NCBI GenBank assembly: GCA_001817685.1
Contig: MHIV01000038.1
Location: 1-12,568 of the forward strand
Origin: Candidatus Colwellbacteria bacterium RIFCSPHIGHO2_02_FULL_45_17
Lineage (GTDB): Bacteria > Patescibacteriota > Minisyncoccia > UBA6257 > Colwellbacteraceae
Direction: 5' to 3'
Length of the DNA stretch: 12,568 nucleotides
Each line of letters starts with the position of its first letter. Position 1 is the stretch's first letter. Positions 6,467 through 12,568 of this stretch are shown piece by piece. The notes under the pieces are model-generated. The model saw only the letters and a program-made list of their open reading frames with translations. It did not search any database and was not told the DNA's origin. The translations under genes were made by a program, and so were the position numbers.

Positions 6467-7324
6467 GTGAATAGCATAACTCAGTTATTACTGTTTGCTT
6501 TTGGTACTTTTGTGGGGAGCTTCGTAAACGTCCTAGGAACAAGATATTCTGAAAAGGACGGCTTTAGGCTTGCCGTTCACGGGAGGTCTAGATGCGATCA
6601 CTGTAAGAAGCCACTCATGTGGTACGAGCTCATTCCAGTTTTGAGCTTTCTTGCACTTTCAGGGAAATGTAAGAACTGTGGAGAAAGAATCGCCGTACAG
6701 CACTTGGTTGTGGAAATCCTAACCGGGCTAGTTTTTTTGTTGGTCCCGCTCCAATTTGGGCAAGGAATTCCGGCGTTGATTTGGGTGCTCGCGTTTCTTG
6801 CTTTCATTCTCATATCAATAATAGACTTACGCTTGAAAATAATTCCTGATAAACTCACGGTTTTCATAATAATTCTCGGCGCTCTACTTATTGCCTATTA
6901 TCACTCGACAGATACGTTCGGCCTCGTCGACGGAGAGGTGCGTGGGTCGTTTCTTGGGACATACGCGGTAAGTTTCTGGATTGGCAAACCGAACGTGCTT
7001 TTAAACTACGCCGCAGGAGCCATACTGGGTCTTATTTCTTTCGGGCTTATCTACTTTCTTAGTAGGGGAAGAGCAATGGGGTTTGGGGATGTAAAATTGG
7101 CCGGTGCGGCGGGTATCCTAATCGGGTGGCCGGATATTGGGGTGGCAATTTTGCTAGCGTTTATAACTGGGGCAGTTTACGGCTCGGCGCTCATTCTTCG
7201 TAAAAGAAAGAACATGAAAGACAGTATCCCGTTCGGGCCTTTCATAATCCTAGGGGTAACATTAGTCTTCTTTTTCGGGTACTATATTCTAAATGGGTAT
7301 TTCTCGGCTTTTTCAATCTACTAG
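6467..7324 (+). CDS. pilD: prepilin peptidase / N-methyltransferase PilD
   Basis: This 285-residue polytopic membrane enzyme removes prepilin leaders and methylates the new N-terminal residue. The N-terminal methyltransferase domain (about residues 10-85) carries the two zinc-binding pairs CDHC (Cys43/46) and CKNC (Cys68/71). The A24 aspartic peptidase domain has both catalytic Asp residues: Asp120 before the Ile-Pro-Asp segment, and Asp208 in the GFGD motif (205-208) followed by Val-Lys-Leu. About eight hydrophobic helices are visible. A polar insert at about 146-178 between helices is somewhat longer than in compact relatives. The start is GTG, 6 bases after the pilin stop. The 3' end overlaps the next prepilin gene by 32 bases. 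Its substrates are almost certainly the pilin upstream and the minor pilins downstream. Confidence 0.97.
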   Translation: MNSITQLLLFAFGTFVGSFVNVLGTRYSEKDGFRLAVHGRSRCDHCKKPLMWYELIPVLSFLALSGKCKNCGERIAVQHLVVEILTGLVFLLVPLQFGQGIPALIWVLAFLAFILISIIDLRLKIIPDKLTVFIIILGALLIAYYHSTDTFGLVDGEVRGSFLGTYAVSFWIGKPNVLLNYAAGAILGLISFGLIYFLSRGRAMGFGDVKLAGAAGILIGWPDIGVAILLAFITGAVYGSALILRKRKNMKDSIPFGPFIILGVTLVFFFGYYILNGYFSAFSIY

Positions 7325-7967
7325 GGGGGATAAGAAAAGACGCAGTGGTTCTAGTCTCCATGGGGGCTATTTATCCATTAAAGATAGCGCTGGCTTCACA
7401 CTTATCGAGGTCTTAGTCGTAATGGGAATTATCGGGATTCTAAGTACAATTCTCGTCGGTTATACAAGGCAAAGCAGTAGGAACCTACTACTCTCTAGCA
7501 CAGAGGCGAAACTTATAAGCTTGTTCTCCAGAGCGAAGTTTTTAAGTATAGAGACATTTTTTGATCAACTCGATAACCCTCCAGTTACTAAAAAAACTTG
7601 CGCATACGGAGTCTACGTGGATTATGAAAAGGGCGAAATATTTATTTTTCAAGACAGAGTAACTATTAATGTTGGTGGTACGACAAATGAGTGTGATGGA
7701 ACAAATAATCAATTTATTGAGAACTCCGACGATGCGAAACTCCAAGGCGAGCTGGATTTTGTAAAAATTAATAGCACCGCCCTAGTGATTAATGACTCGC
7801 TGGATAATAAACTTGTCAACGTCGTTTTCATACCGCCTGACCCCGATGTCATTATAAACAGCGATGAAGGTGAAAATAGCGCGGACTTGGAGATAAGCCT
7901 TCTCGATGGGTCAAATTCTTTCACATTGTCGGTGAATAACGCCGGTCAGATAAAAGCAGAACGATGA
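7293..7967 (+). CDS. minor pilin, GspH/FimT-like
   Basis: This 224-residue prepilin has an unusually long leader of 34 residues containing a Lys-Lys-Arg-Arg cluster, cut before Phe35 in GFTLIE, with Glu39 as Glu+5. A hydrophobic helix runs to about residue 57. The head is strand-rich and has a Cys-Ala-Tyr-Gly-Val-Tyr-Val segment (103-109) and a C-terminal Val-Asn-Asn-Ala-Gly-Gln-Ile (214-220), both typical of GspH/FimT minor pilins. Cys103 and Cys134 may pair. The ATG lies inside the end of pilD; no ATG, GTG or TTG exists in frame between it and the cut site, so the start is fixed unless a rare ATT is used. The stop overlaps the next start (ATGA). It probably belongs to the tip-priming complex with the next three genes. 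Confidence 0.85.
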   Translation: MGISRLFQSTRGDKKRRSGSSLHGGYLSIKDSAGFTLIEVLVVMGIIGILSTILVGYTRQSSRNLLLSSTEAKLISLFSRAKFLSIETFFDQLDNPPVTKKTCAYGVYVDYEKGEIFIFQDRVTINVGGTTNECDGTNNQFIENSDDAKLQGELDFVKINSTALVINDSLDNKLVNVVFIPPDPDVIINSDEGENSADLEISLLDGSNSFTLSVNNAGQIKAER

Positions 7968-8464
7968 GAAGAAACAACGGGCAACTTATAATTGAAATGA
8001 TGGTGGCCGTAAGCCTCCTAATGATAGGACTTCTGGGTATCTTTGCCGTCTTATCACAGTCGCTTGGGCTAAATCGCGTTGCGGCCAACCAATATATAGC
8101 CGCGCATCTAGCGGCGGAGGGAATAGAGGTCACAAAAAGCATTATCGATGCAAATTACATCAATGGTGGACCGTGGAATCTCGGGCTCGAAAGCGATGGG
8201 GATTATGCTGTGGAGTATAACAGCACCGAACTTGATGGAAGCTCCGAGAAACTTGAAGCCAGGCTCAAACTTGATGAGTCGACCGGCCTTTATACGTACG
8301 AATCGGGTGTGGATACAAACTTCAGGAGGACAATCACCATAGACAATATTCCCGACGCGGATCCTACAGAGATAAAAGTAATATCCCGCGTCTACTGGAA
8401 AGATAGAGGGGGCGTCGATTTTGATATCGTGTTAGAAGATAGATTTAGAGATTGGAGAGAATGA
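7964..8464 (+). CDS. minor pilin, GspI/PilV-like
   Basis: This 166-residue prepilin has a very short leader (Met-Arg-Arg-Asn-Asn-Gly) and a likely cut between Gly6 and Gln7. The motif is GQLIIE rather than GFTLIE, and Glu11 supplies Glu+5. A hydrophobic helix spans about 8-33. The following helix contains Ala-Ala-His-Leu-Ala-Ala-Glu-Gly-Ile-Glu (46-55), the hallmark of PilV/GspI-like minor pilins in Patescibacteria. The head ends with a strand pair and an Arg-Asp-Trp-Arg segment. Translation starts in a 4-base overlap with the preceding gene and ends in one with the next. Gln as the first mature residue is known in some minor pilins and should still be processed by PilD, since the peptidase mainly reads the Gly before the cut. 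Confidence 0.85.
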   Translation: MRRNNGQLIIEMMVAVSLLMIGLLGIFAVLSQSLGLNRVAANQYIAAHLAAEGIEVTKSIIDANYINGGPWNLGLESDGDYAVEYNSTELDGSSEKLEARLKLDESTGLYTYESGVDTNFRRTITIDNIPDADPTEIKVISRVYWKDRGGVDFDIVLEDRFRDWRE

Positions 8465-8964
8465 TCATAAAGGGAAAAACCAGAGGCTTCACGTTAATGG
8501 AGCTAATGATAGCTACCAGCCTGTTTGTTATTTTGATAGCGATCGCAAGCGGGGCGTTTATAAATACGCTGCGTACACAAAGAATCATCACGAATCTCAG
8601 CGAATCTATGAACAACGTTGCTCTCGCGATAGAACAGATTGCTAGAGAAATCAGGGTTGGATTCAGTTTCGAAGGCGGAGGTAAGATACTCGAGTTCATA
8701 AACTCTAGCGGCAACGGTGTAACTTACGAGTTAAGACAACAACAAGATAGCGATAATAGCGGCATATGGAGGTGCGAAAATGGTTCTGATTGTGAGTTTA
8801 TAACTTCCCCCGAGGTAAATATTGATAGACTTGAATTTATTCTACGTGGGAACGGTAGCGATAGGGAACCTCCAAGGGTAACGATTCTAATCTCGGTCGT
8901 CGGAGAAAAGGACATAAGAGTTGATTTGCAAACAACAATTAGCAGCAGAATTATAGATTCATGA
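8461..8964 (+). CDS. minor pilin, GspJ/PilW-like
   Basis: From the ATG at 8461 this is a 167-residue prepilin with an 9-residue basic leader, a cut before Phe10 in GFTLME, and Glu14 as Glu+5. I chose this ATG because it makes the same 4-base ATGA overlap seen at the other junctions of the cluster; an in-frame TTG at 8452 would add only three residues. GGAG at 8454-8457 lies just before the ATG, an unusually short spacing of 3 bases. The hydrophobic helix reaches about residue 33. After it comes an amphipathic segment with Ile-Glu-Gln-Ile-Ala-Arg-Glu-Ile-Arg (57-65), the PilW/GspJ signature. Cys105 and Cys111 could form a small loop. The strand-rich C-terminal part is typical of the family. 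Confidence 0.85.
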   Translation: MIIKGKTRGFTLMELMIATSLFVILIAIASGAFINTLRTQRIITNLSESMNNVALAIEQIAREIRVGFSFEGGGKILEFINSSGNGVTYELRQQQDSDNSGIWRCENGSDCEFITSPEVNIDRLEFILRGNGSDREPPRVTILISVVGEKDIRVDLQTTISSRIIDS

Positions 8965-9314
8965 TTAAATTAGCTAGACAAAGGGGGCAGACGATGATTC
9001 TCACGGTAATGATTTTAACTAGCGCGATTCTAAGTGCGACGGCGATCTCGGCGCTACTTGTTCTCTTTCAACTTCGACAAGCCTCGGATATAAAAGCTTC
9101 CATGCAGGCGATATTTGCTGCAGATGCTGGTGTGGAGTGTATTTTTTATGAGAGGTTAGGTCCTGGAGGGGAGAATTACTCAAACTGTAATACTAGCGAG
9201 ATTGGATTTATTAACGGTGCATCGTATGCAGTGACATTCGATGAATCAGGGGAGAATTTCAAATCGATAGGTAGAGCTGGAAGAGTTGCTCGCGCCTTTG
9301 AAGTAGGTTTCTAA
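8961..9314 (+). CDS. minor pilin-like protein, GspK/PilX-type
   Basis: This 117-residue protein has a short basic leader (Arg and Lys up to Arg8), a likely cut between Gly9 and Gln10, and a hydrophobic helix at about 11-38. The Glu+5 of ordinary pilins is missing: residue 14 is Leu. Loss of Glu+5 is a known property of GspK, the tip subunit of type II pseudopili, and many PilX-like proteins are similar. The segment Ala-Ala-Asp-Ala-Gly-Val-Glu-Cys (53-60) after the helix is a recurrent signature of PilX-like proteins in this phylum. The head is short, about 60 residues, far below GspK. Cys60 and Cys76 may pair. It starts in an ATGA overlap and stops 3 bases before ligA. Assignment as the fourth tip subunit rests on position and the lack of Glu+5. 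Confidence 0.78.
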   Translation: MIKLARQRGQTMILTVMILTSAILSATAISALLVLFQLRQASDIKASMQAIFAADAGVECIFYERLGPGGENYSNCNTSEIGFINGASYAVTFDESGENFKSIGRAGRVARAFEVGF

Positions 9315-9317
9315 CTT

Positions 9318-11333
9318 ATGGACAAAGCCGCCGCAAAAGAACGCGTGGAAAAACTAAAGCGTGAGATTGAGAAATATCGCTACGCCTATCACGTTTTGGA
9401 TAAATCGCTTATCTCCGATGAAGCACACGATTCACTAAAGAAAGAGCTAGCCGACCTTGAGGATGAATTTCCTGAGCTTGTTACGTCTGACTCTCCGACA
9501 CAGCGAATGGGCGGAGTGCCGCTCGATAAGTTCAAAAAAGTCCGCCACGAAAAGAGGATGCTTTCGTTCAACGACGCATTTAAAGAAGAAGATGTGCGAG
9601 CTTGGTTCGAACGAATAGAAAATTATCTTGGGAAAGGTGTAAAGCCCGAGTTTTATGTTGAGCTTAAAATTGACGGCTTCGCCATAGAGCTCGTTTATGA
9701 TAACGGTGTGCTCAAGGTTGGTTCAACGCGCGGTGATGGAGAAACAGGGGAAAATGTTACAGAGAACCTGAAAACGATAGAAGCAATACCACTCAGAATC
9801 GAGAGCAAACAGAGACTTATTGTCCGTGGCGAGGTATTTATGACTAAGAGTGAATTCGAGAGAATTAATAAAGAGCAAAAGAAAGCTGGCAAGGCGGAGT
9901 ATGCAAACCCTAGGAATACGGCGGCTGGCACCATAAGACAGCTAGACCCGAAAATCGCCGCATCACGCAAGCTAGACGCGCTTATGTACAGTTTGGTATC
10001 GGACCTTGGTCAGAAGAGACATAGCGAGGAACATGAAAAGCTTCGCGATCTGGGATTCAAAACCAACAACAAGTCAAACTTAATTGCTAGATCGATCGAA
10101 GAGGTACTAAAATATCGCGACAAATGGGAGAAAGAACGTGAAGGACTTCCGTTTCAAATAGACGGAGTTGTAGTTGTTCTAAACGACAATAATACATTCG
10201 AAGAAGCGGGTGTTGTTGGCAAGGCGCCGAGGGGCGCGATAGCTTACAAATTTGAGCCAGAGGAAGCCACAACAATCGTAGAGGAAATAAAAGTGCAGGT
10301 TGGCAGAACGGGTACGTTGACTCCGGTTGCGGTTATGCGCCCAGTTCATATCGGTGGGACGACGGTTACGCACGCAACTCTTCATAATTTTGACCAAATT
10401 GAAAGACTCGATGTTAGAGTGGGCGATACTGTTATTGTGGAGCGTGCCGGTGACGTTATCCCACAAGTCACAAGCGTCCTAAAGAATCTTCGGACTGGCA
10501 AGGAGAAAAAATATAAAATCCCGGAAAAGTGCCCGATAGATGGATCAAAAATTAGACACGAGGGCGCGATCTATAGGTGTAGCAATTCAAATTGCGGAGC
10601 AAGGTTGAGAGAAGAACTTTACCACTTTGTTTCGCGTGGTGCGTTCAACATCGACGGTCTTGGCCCTAAGATTTTGGATAAATTTATAGACGAAGGCCTG
10701 ATACTAGATGCCGCTGATATATTTACTCTAAGTCGAGAGGACATATCTGTACTCGAAGGGTTCGGAGACAAATCGGCGGAGAATATCCTAAAAGAAACGG
10801 AGTCTAAGAAAAATATATCCCTTCCTAGATTTATTTACAGTCTGGGAATACTACACATTGGTACAGAGATGGCTCAAGTTATTGCGGAAGTAGTTACGAA
10901 AAATAGGATCGTCATATCAAAACCCACAGATCTGCTTAGCTCTCTAAGAAAGCTTAATCAACAGGACTTACAAGAGATCGAGGGAATAGGCCCGAAAGTT
11001 TCATCGAGCATTTACGAATGGTTGAGAAACACCGCTCACTCGGCTCTACTTCATAAGCTCGAGCGCGTCGGTGTCCGCATCGAAAAGTTTTCTATACCAG
11101 CTTCTGGTAAGCTAACCGGAAAGACGTTTGTGATAACTGGGACACTCTCCACTTTGTCTCGTGAGGCTACAAAGGATAAGATTAAGAAACTCGGTGGACA
11201 CGCCGTAGAGTCAATTAGTTCCAAAACCGACTATGTTGTGGTAGGGGAAAATCCTGGCTCGAAGGCGGAGAAGGCTAGGAAATTAGGGGTGAGAATAATT
11301 GACGAGGAAGAGCTTATCGCGTTAATTAAGTAA
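9318..11333 (+). CDS. ligA: NAD-dependent DNA ligase LigA
   Basis: This 671-residue full-length enzyme seals nicks in DNA using NAD, as needed for Okazaki fragments and repair. Domain Ia covers about residues 1-70. The adenylation domain has the AMP-accepting Lys117 in KIDG (117-120), the segment RGDGETGENVT (138-148), RGEVF with Glu172, IDGVVV (281-286) and Lys311. An OB fold (about 319-400), a zinc finger (about 405-426), helix-hairpin-helix repeats (about 430-580) and a C-terminal BRCT domain (about 596-671) follow. Two positions differ from the usual consensus. The zinc finger has Cys405, Asp408, Cys421 and Cys426, so the second Cys of CPxCG is Asp. In domain Ia the Tyr of the usual Asp-x-x-Tyr-Asp motif is His37. 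All catalytic residues are intact, so the enzyme is probably active. It starts 3 bases after the last pilin gene. Confidence 0.98.
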   Translation: MDKAAAKERVEKLKREIEKYRYAYHVLDKSLISDEAHDSLKKELADLEDEFPELVTSDSPTQRMGGVPLDKFKKVRHEKRMLSFNDAFKEEDVRAWFERIENYLGKGVKPEFYVELKIDGFAIELVYDNGVLKVGSTRGDGETGENVTENLKTIEAIPLRIESKQRLIVRGEVFMTKSEFERINKEQKKAGKAEYANPRNTAAGTIRQLDPKIAASRKLDALMYSLVSDLGQKRHSEEHEKLRDLGFKTNNKSNLIARSIEEVLKYRDKWEKEREGLPFQIDGVVVVLNDNNTFEEAGVVGKAPRGAIAYKFEPEEATTIVEEIKVQVGRTGTLTPVAVMRPVHIGGTTVTHATLHNFDQIERLDVRVGDTVIVERAGDVIPQVTSVLKNLRTGKEKKYKIPEKCPIDGSKIRHEGAIYRCSNSNCGARLREELYHFVSRGAFNIDGLGPKILDKFIDEGLILDAADIFTLSREDISVLEGFGDKSAENILKETESKKNISLPRFIYSLGILHIGTEMAQVIAEVVTKNRIVISKPTDLLSSLRKLNQQDLQEIEGIGPKVSSSIYEWLRNTAHSALLHKLERVGVRIEKFSIPASGKLTGKTFVITGTLSTLSREATKDKIKKLGGHAVESISSKTDYVVVGENPGSKAEKARKLGVRIIDEEELIALIK

Positions 11334-11337
11334 AGAT

Positions 11338-11616
11338 ATGTTGAAATTTGATGTAGAAAAATTTGCGAGACTGGCGAGGATTAAGTTTACCGACAAAGAG
11401 TCAGAGAAGATAAGTAAGGATCTAGGCGACATCCTAAGCCACTTCAAAGAGCTAGAAACCCTCGATACAGAGAAAGTTAAACCTATGTCTGGAGGCACTT
11501 CTCTTTCGAATGTTTTTAGAGAAGATGAGCTAGAAAAGACACGCCAGTCGGGCGGTGAAGGTCAATTTCCTGAAAAAAAGGAGGGATATCTAAAAGCCCC
11601 AAAAATTTTCGAGTAA
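11338..11616 (+). CDS. gatC: GatC, subunit C of Asp-tRNA(Asn)/Glu-tRNA(Gln) amidotransferase
   Basis: This 92-residue protein has the usual GatC length. It wraps around the GatA/GatB interface and stabilises the complex that converts mischarged Glu-tRNA(Gln) or Asp-tRNA(Asn) to the correct amide. The N-terminal helical pair (about residues 5-43) contains Phe-Ala-Arg-Leu-Ala-Arg-Ile. A linker follows, then an Arg-Glu-Asp motif (61-63) and the terminal Gly-Tyr-Leu-Lys-Ala-Pro-Lys-Ile, all typical of GatC. It begins 4 bases after the ligA stop and is followed 19 bases later by gatA. A weak AAAG precedes the ATG. The family is small and variable, but with gatA next to it the call is firm. Confidence 0.94.
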   Translation: MLKFDVEKFARLARIKFTDKESEKISKDLGDILSHFKELETLDTEKVKPMSGGTSLSNVFREDELEKTRQSGGEGQFPEKKEGYLKAPKIFE

Positions 11617-11628
11617 ATAATTATTTAC
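11613..11628 (+). repeat. 16-base perfect AT-rich palindrome between gatC and gatA
   Basis: GTAAATAATTATTTAC is its own reverse complement. It spans the gatC stop codon and ends 7 bases before the gatA start. With only two G/C bases it would make a weak hairpin, so a terminator is unlikely and no U-tract follows. It could be a protein-binding site or chance in an AT-rich gap. The sequence fact is certain; a function is not. Confidence 0.4.
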
Positions 11629-11635
11629 CAAGCAA

Positions 11636-12568
11636 ATGGTTGAAATAACCGGAATGACAATCAAAGAAGCGCATGAAGGCCTAAGCAGTAAAAAATTTTC
11701 TGCGAAGGAGCTTGTAGGAGATACGCTTAAAAGGATTGATAAAGAGGATAAAGGTATTCGTGCGTATCTTCACGTTAACGAAAGTGGTGCGCTAGAGACA
11801 GCAAGCACTGTAGATAAGGACATTTCTGCGGGTAACGAAATCGACCCTCTCGCCGGCATTCCGGTAGCAGTAAAAGACAATATTTTAGTAATGGGCATAC
11901 AAGCCACAGCCGGTTCACAGATTCTAAAGGACTACGTCGCATCATACGATGCGACAGTTATAAGGAAATTAAAGGAAAAGAACGCAGTTGTTATTGGTAA
12001 GACTAACCTCGACGAGTTTGCTATGGGAAGCTCCACAGAAAATTCCAGTTTCGGCCCTACCAGGAACCCATGCGATATAACCCGCGTCCCAGGAGGTTCC
12101 TCCGGCGGATCAGCGGCAGCTGTGGCATCTCATATGGCTGTCGTGGCTCTTGGTACTGACACTGGAGGATCTGTAAGACAACCAGGGGCATTTTGCGGGG
12201 TAGTAGGCTTAAAACCAACATATGGGGCAGTGTCGCGTTATGGTCTTATCGCGCTCGGCTCATCTTTGGATCAGGCTGGCCCTATCACAAAAACCGTCGA
12301 GGATTCGGCGCTCCTTTTTAATGCGATAAAAGGATATGACAAGCTTGACGCGACTAGTTCAAAAGAGCCATACGAGGAAGAAGAGTTGTTAAATCCTGAT
12401 CTAAAGAAAGTAAAAGATCTTAAAGTCGGGATTCCAGACGAGTATTTTGTTGAAGGGTTAAGCAAGGAGGTAGGTGAGACGATAGAGAAAGCAATCAAAT
12501 CTATTGAGAGTTTAGGCTTGAAGACCAAAAAGATTAGCCTACCGCACACAAAATACGCAATTTCCGTT
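11636..12568 (+). CDS. gatA: GatA, amidase subunit of Asp/Glu-tRNA amidotransferase (N-terminal part)
   Basis: The first 311 codons of a gene that runs past the window end; GatA is normally about 480 residues. GatA releases ammonia from glutamine and passes it to GatB, which amidates mischarged tRNA. The amidase-signature Ser-Ser-Lys triad is complete: Lys80 in Val-Ala-Val-Lys-Asp-Asn, cis-Ser155 in GGSSGGS (153-159), and nucleophile Ser179 in Asp-Thr-Gly-Gly-Ser-Val-Arg-Gln. The residue Arg178-type neighbours and the Lys-Pro-Thr-Tyr-Gly segment after Gly-Leu also match GatA rather than general amidases. The ATG at 11636 gives the normal N-terminus; a second in-frame ATG at 11654 is possible but would shorten it by six residues. 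No Shine-Dalgarno is visible. gatB is expected downstream or elsewhere and is not in view. Confidence 0.98.
   Translation, partial: MVEITGMTIKEAHEGLSSKKFSAKELVGDTLKRIDKEDKGIRAYLHVNESGALETASTVDKDISAGNEIDPLAGIPVAVKDNILVMGIQATAGSQILKDYVASYDATVIRKLKEKNAVVIGKTNLDEFAMGSSTENSSFGPTRNPCDITRVPGGSSGGSAAAVASHMAVVALGTDTGGSVRQPGAFCGVVGLKPTYGAVSRYGLIALGSSLDQAGPITKTVEDSALLFNAIKGYDKLDATSSKEPYEEEELLNPDLKKVKDLKVGIPDEYFVEGLSKEVGETIEKAIKSIESLGLKTKKISLPHTKYAISV

Noticed and set aside
10179..10466. 95-codon open frame on the - strand inside ligA
   Set aside because: It is antisense to the conserved adenylation/OB region of ligA; composition and lack of motifs indicate a shadow.
12271..12549. 92-codon open frame on the - strand at the window end
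   Set aside because: The + strand here is gatA with a complete catalytic triad upstream; the antisense frame is a shadow.
1..12568. TGA recoding as glycine (Gracilibacteria/Absconditabacteria code)
   Set aside because: TGA codons end pilN and three minor pilins precisely in ATGA overlaps, and no gene has an internal TGA at a conserved Gly.

Overview
The window reads as a chromosomal segment of a member of the Candidate Phyla Radiation (Patescibacteria), most likely a Parcubacteria-type lineage. The grounds are the compact one-strand gene packing, the weak or missing Shine-Dalgarno sites, a type IV pilus (T4P) locus without secretin or canonical lipoprotein genes in view, and a following ligA-gatC-gatA block. 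The lineage call is an inference from gene content and style, not from a marker tree. TGA ends four of the genes (pilN and three minor pilins), so the standard bacterial code applies and not the TGA=Gly code of Gracilibacteria/Absconditabacteria.

Every recognisable gene is on the + strand, and no gene-free stretch exceeds about 50 bases. Region 1 (1-1854) is the inner-membrane alignment complex: the end of pilM, then pilN, pilO and a small one-helix protein in the place of pilP. Region 2 (1861-5911) holds the motor and platform: extension ATPase pilB, retraction ATPase pilT and platform protein pilC. Region 3 (5960-9314) starts with the major pilin. The prepilin peptidase pilD follows, then four minor pilins in the order H-, I-, J-, K-like (FimT/PilV/PilW/PilX). 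These four are joined by 4-base ATGA overlaps, and the first overlaps pilD by 32 bases. Region 4 (9318-12568) is housekeeping: NAD-dependent DNA ligase ligA, then gatC and gatA (cut by the window edge), which encode subunits of the tRNA-dependent amidotransferase.

Together the pilus genes make a complete dynamic T4P assembly line for what is probably a single-membrane cell. PilD cuts and methylates the prepilins, the four minor pilins would prime the tip, and the major pilin forms the fibre. PilC with PilB polymerises it, PilT retracts it, and PilM/N/O plus the small protein couple ATPase to membrane. Two near-identical extended -10 promoter motifs (TGnTATAAT) sit exactly in the two gaps before pilT and before the major pilin. 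The one before pilT is so close to the start codon that the pilT transcript would be leaderless.

No tRNA, rRNA, CRISPR array, insertion sequence or convincing terminator was seen. I see no sign of an undescribed defence or mobile system here. The points worth checking are the promoter arrangement, the altered ligase residues, the small pilP-position protein and the layout of the minor-pilin cluster.
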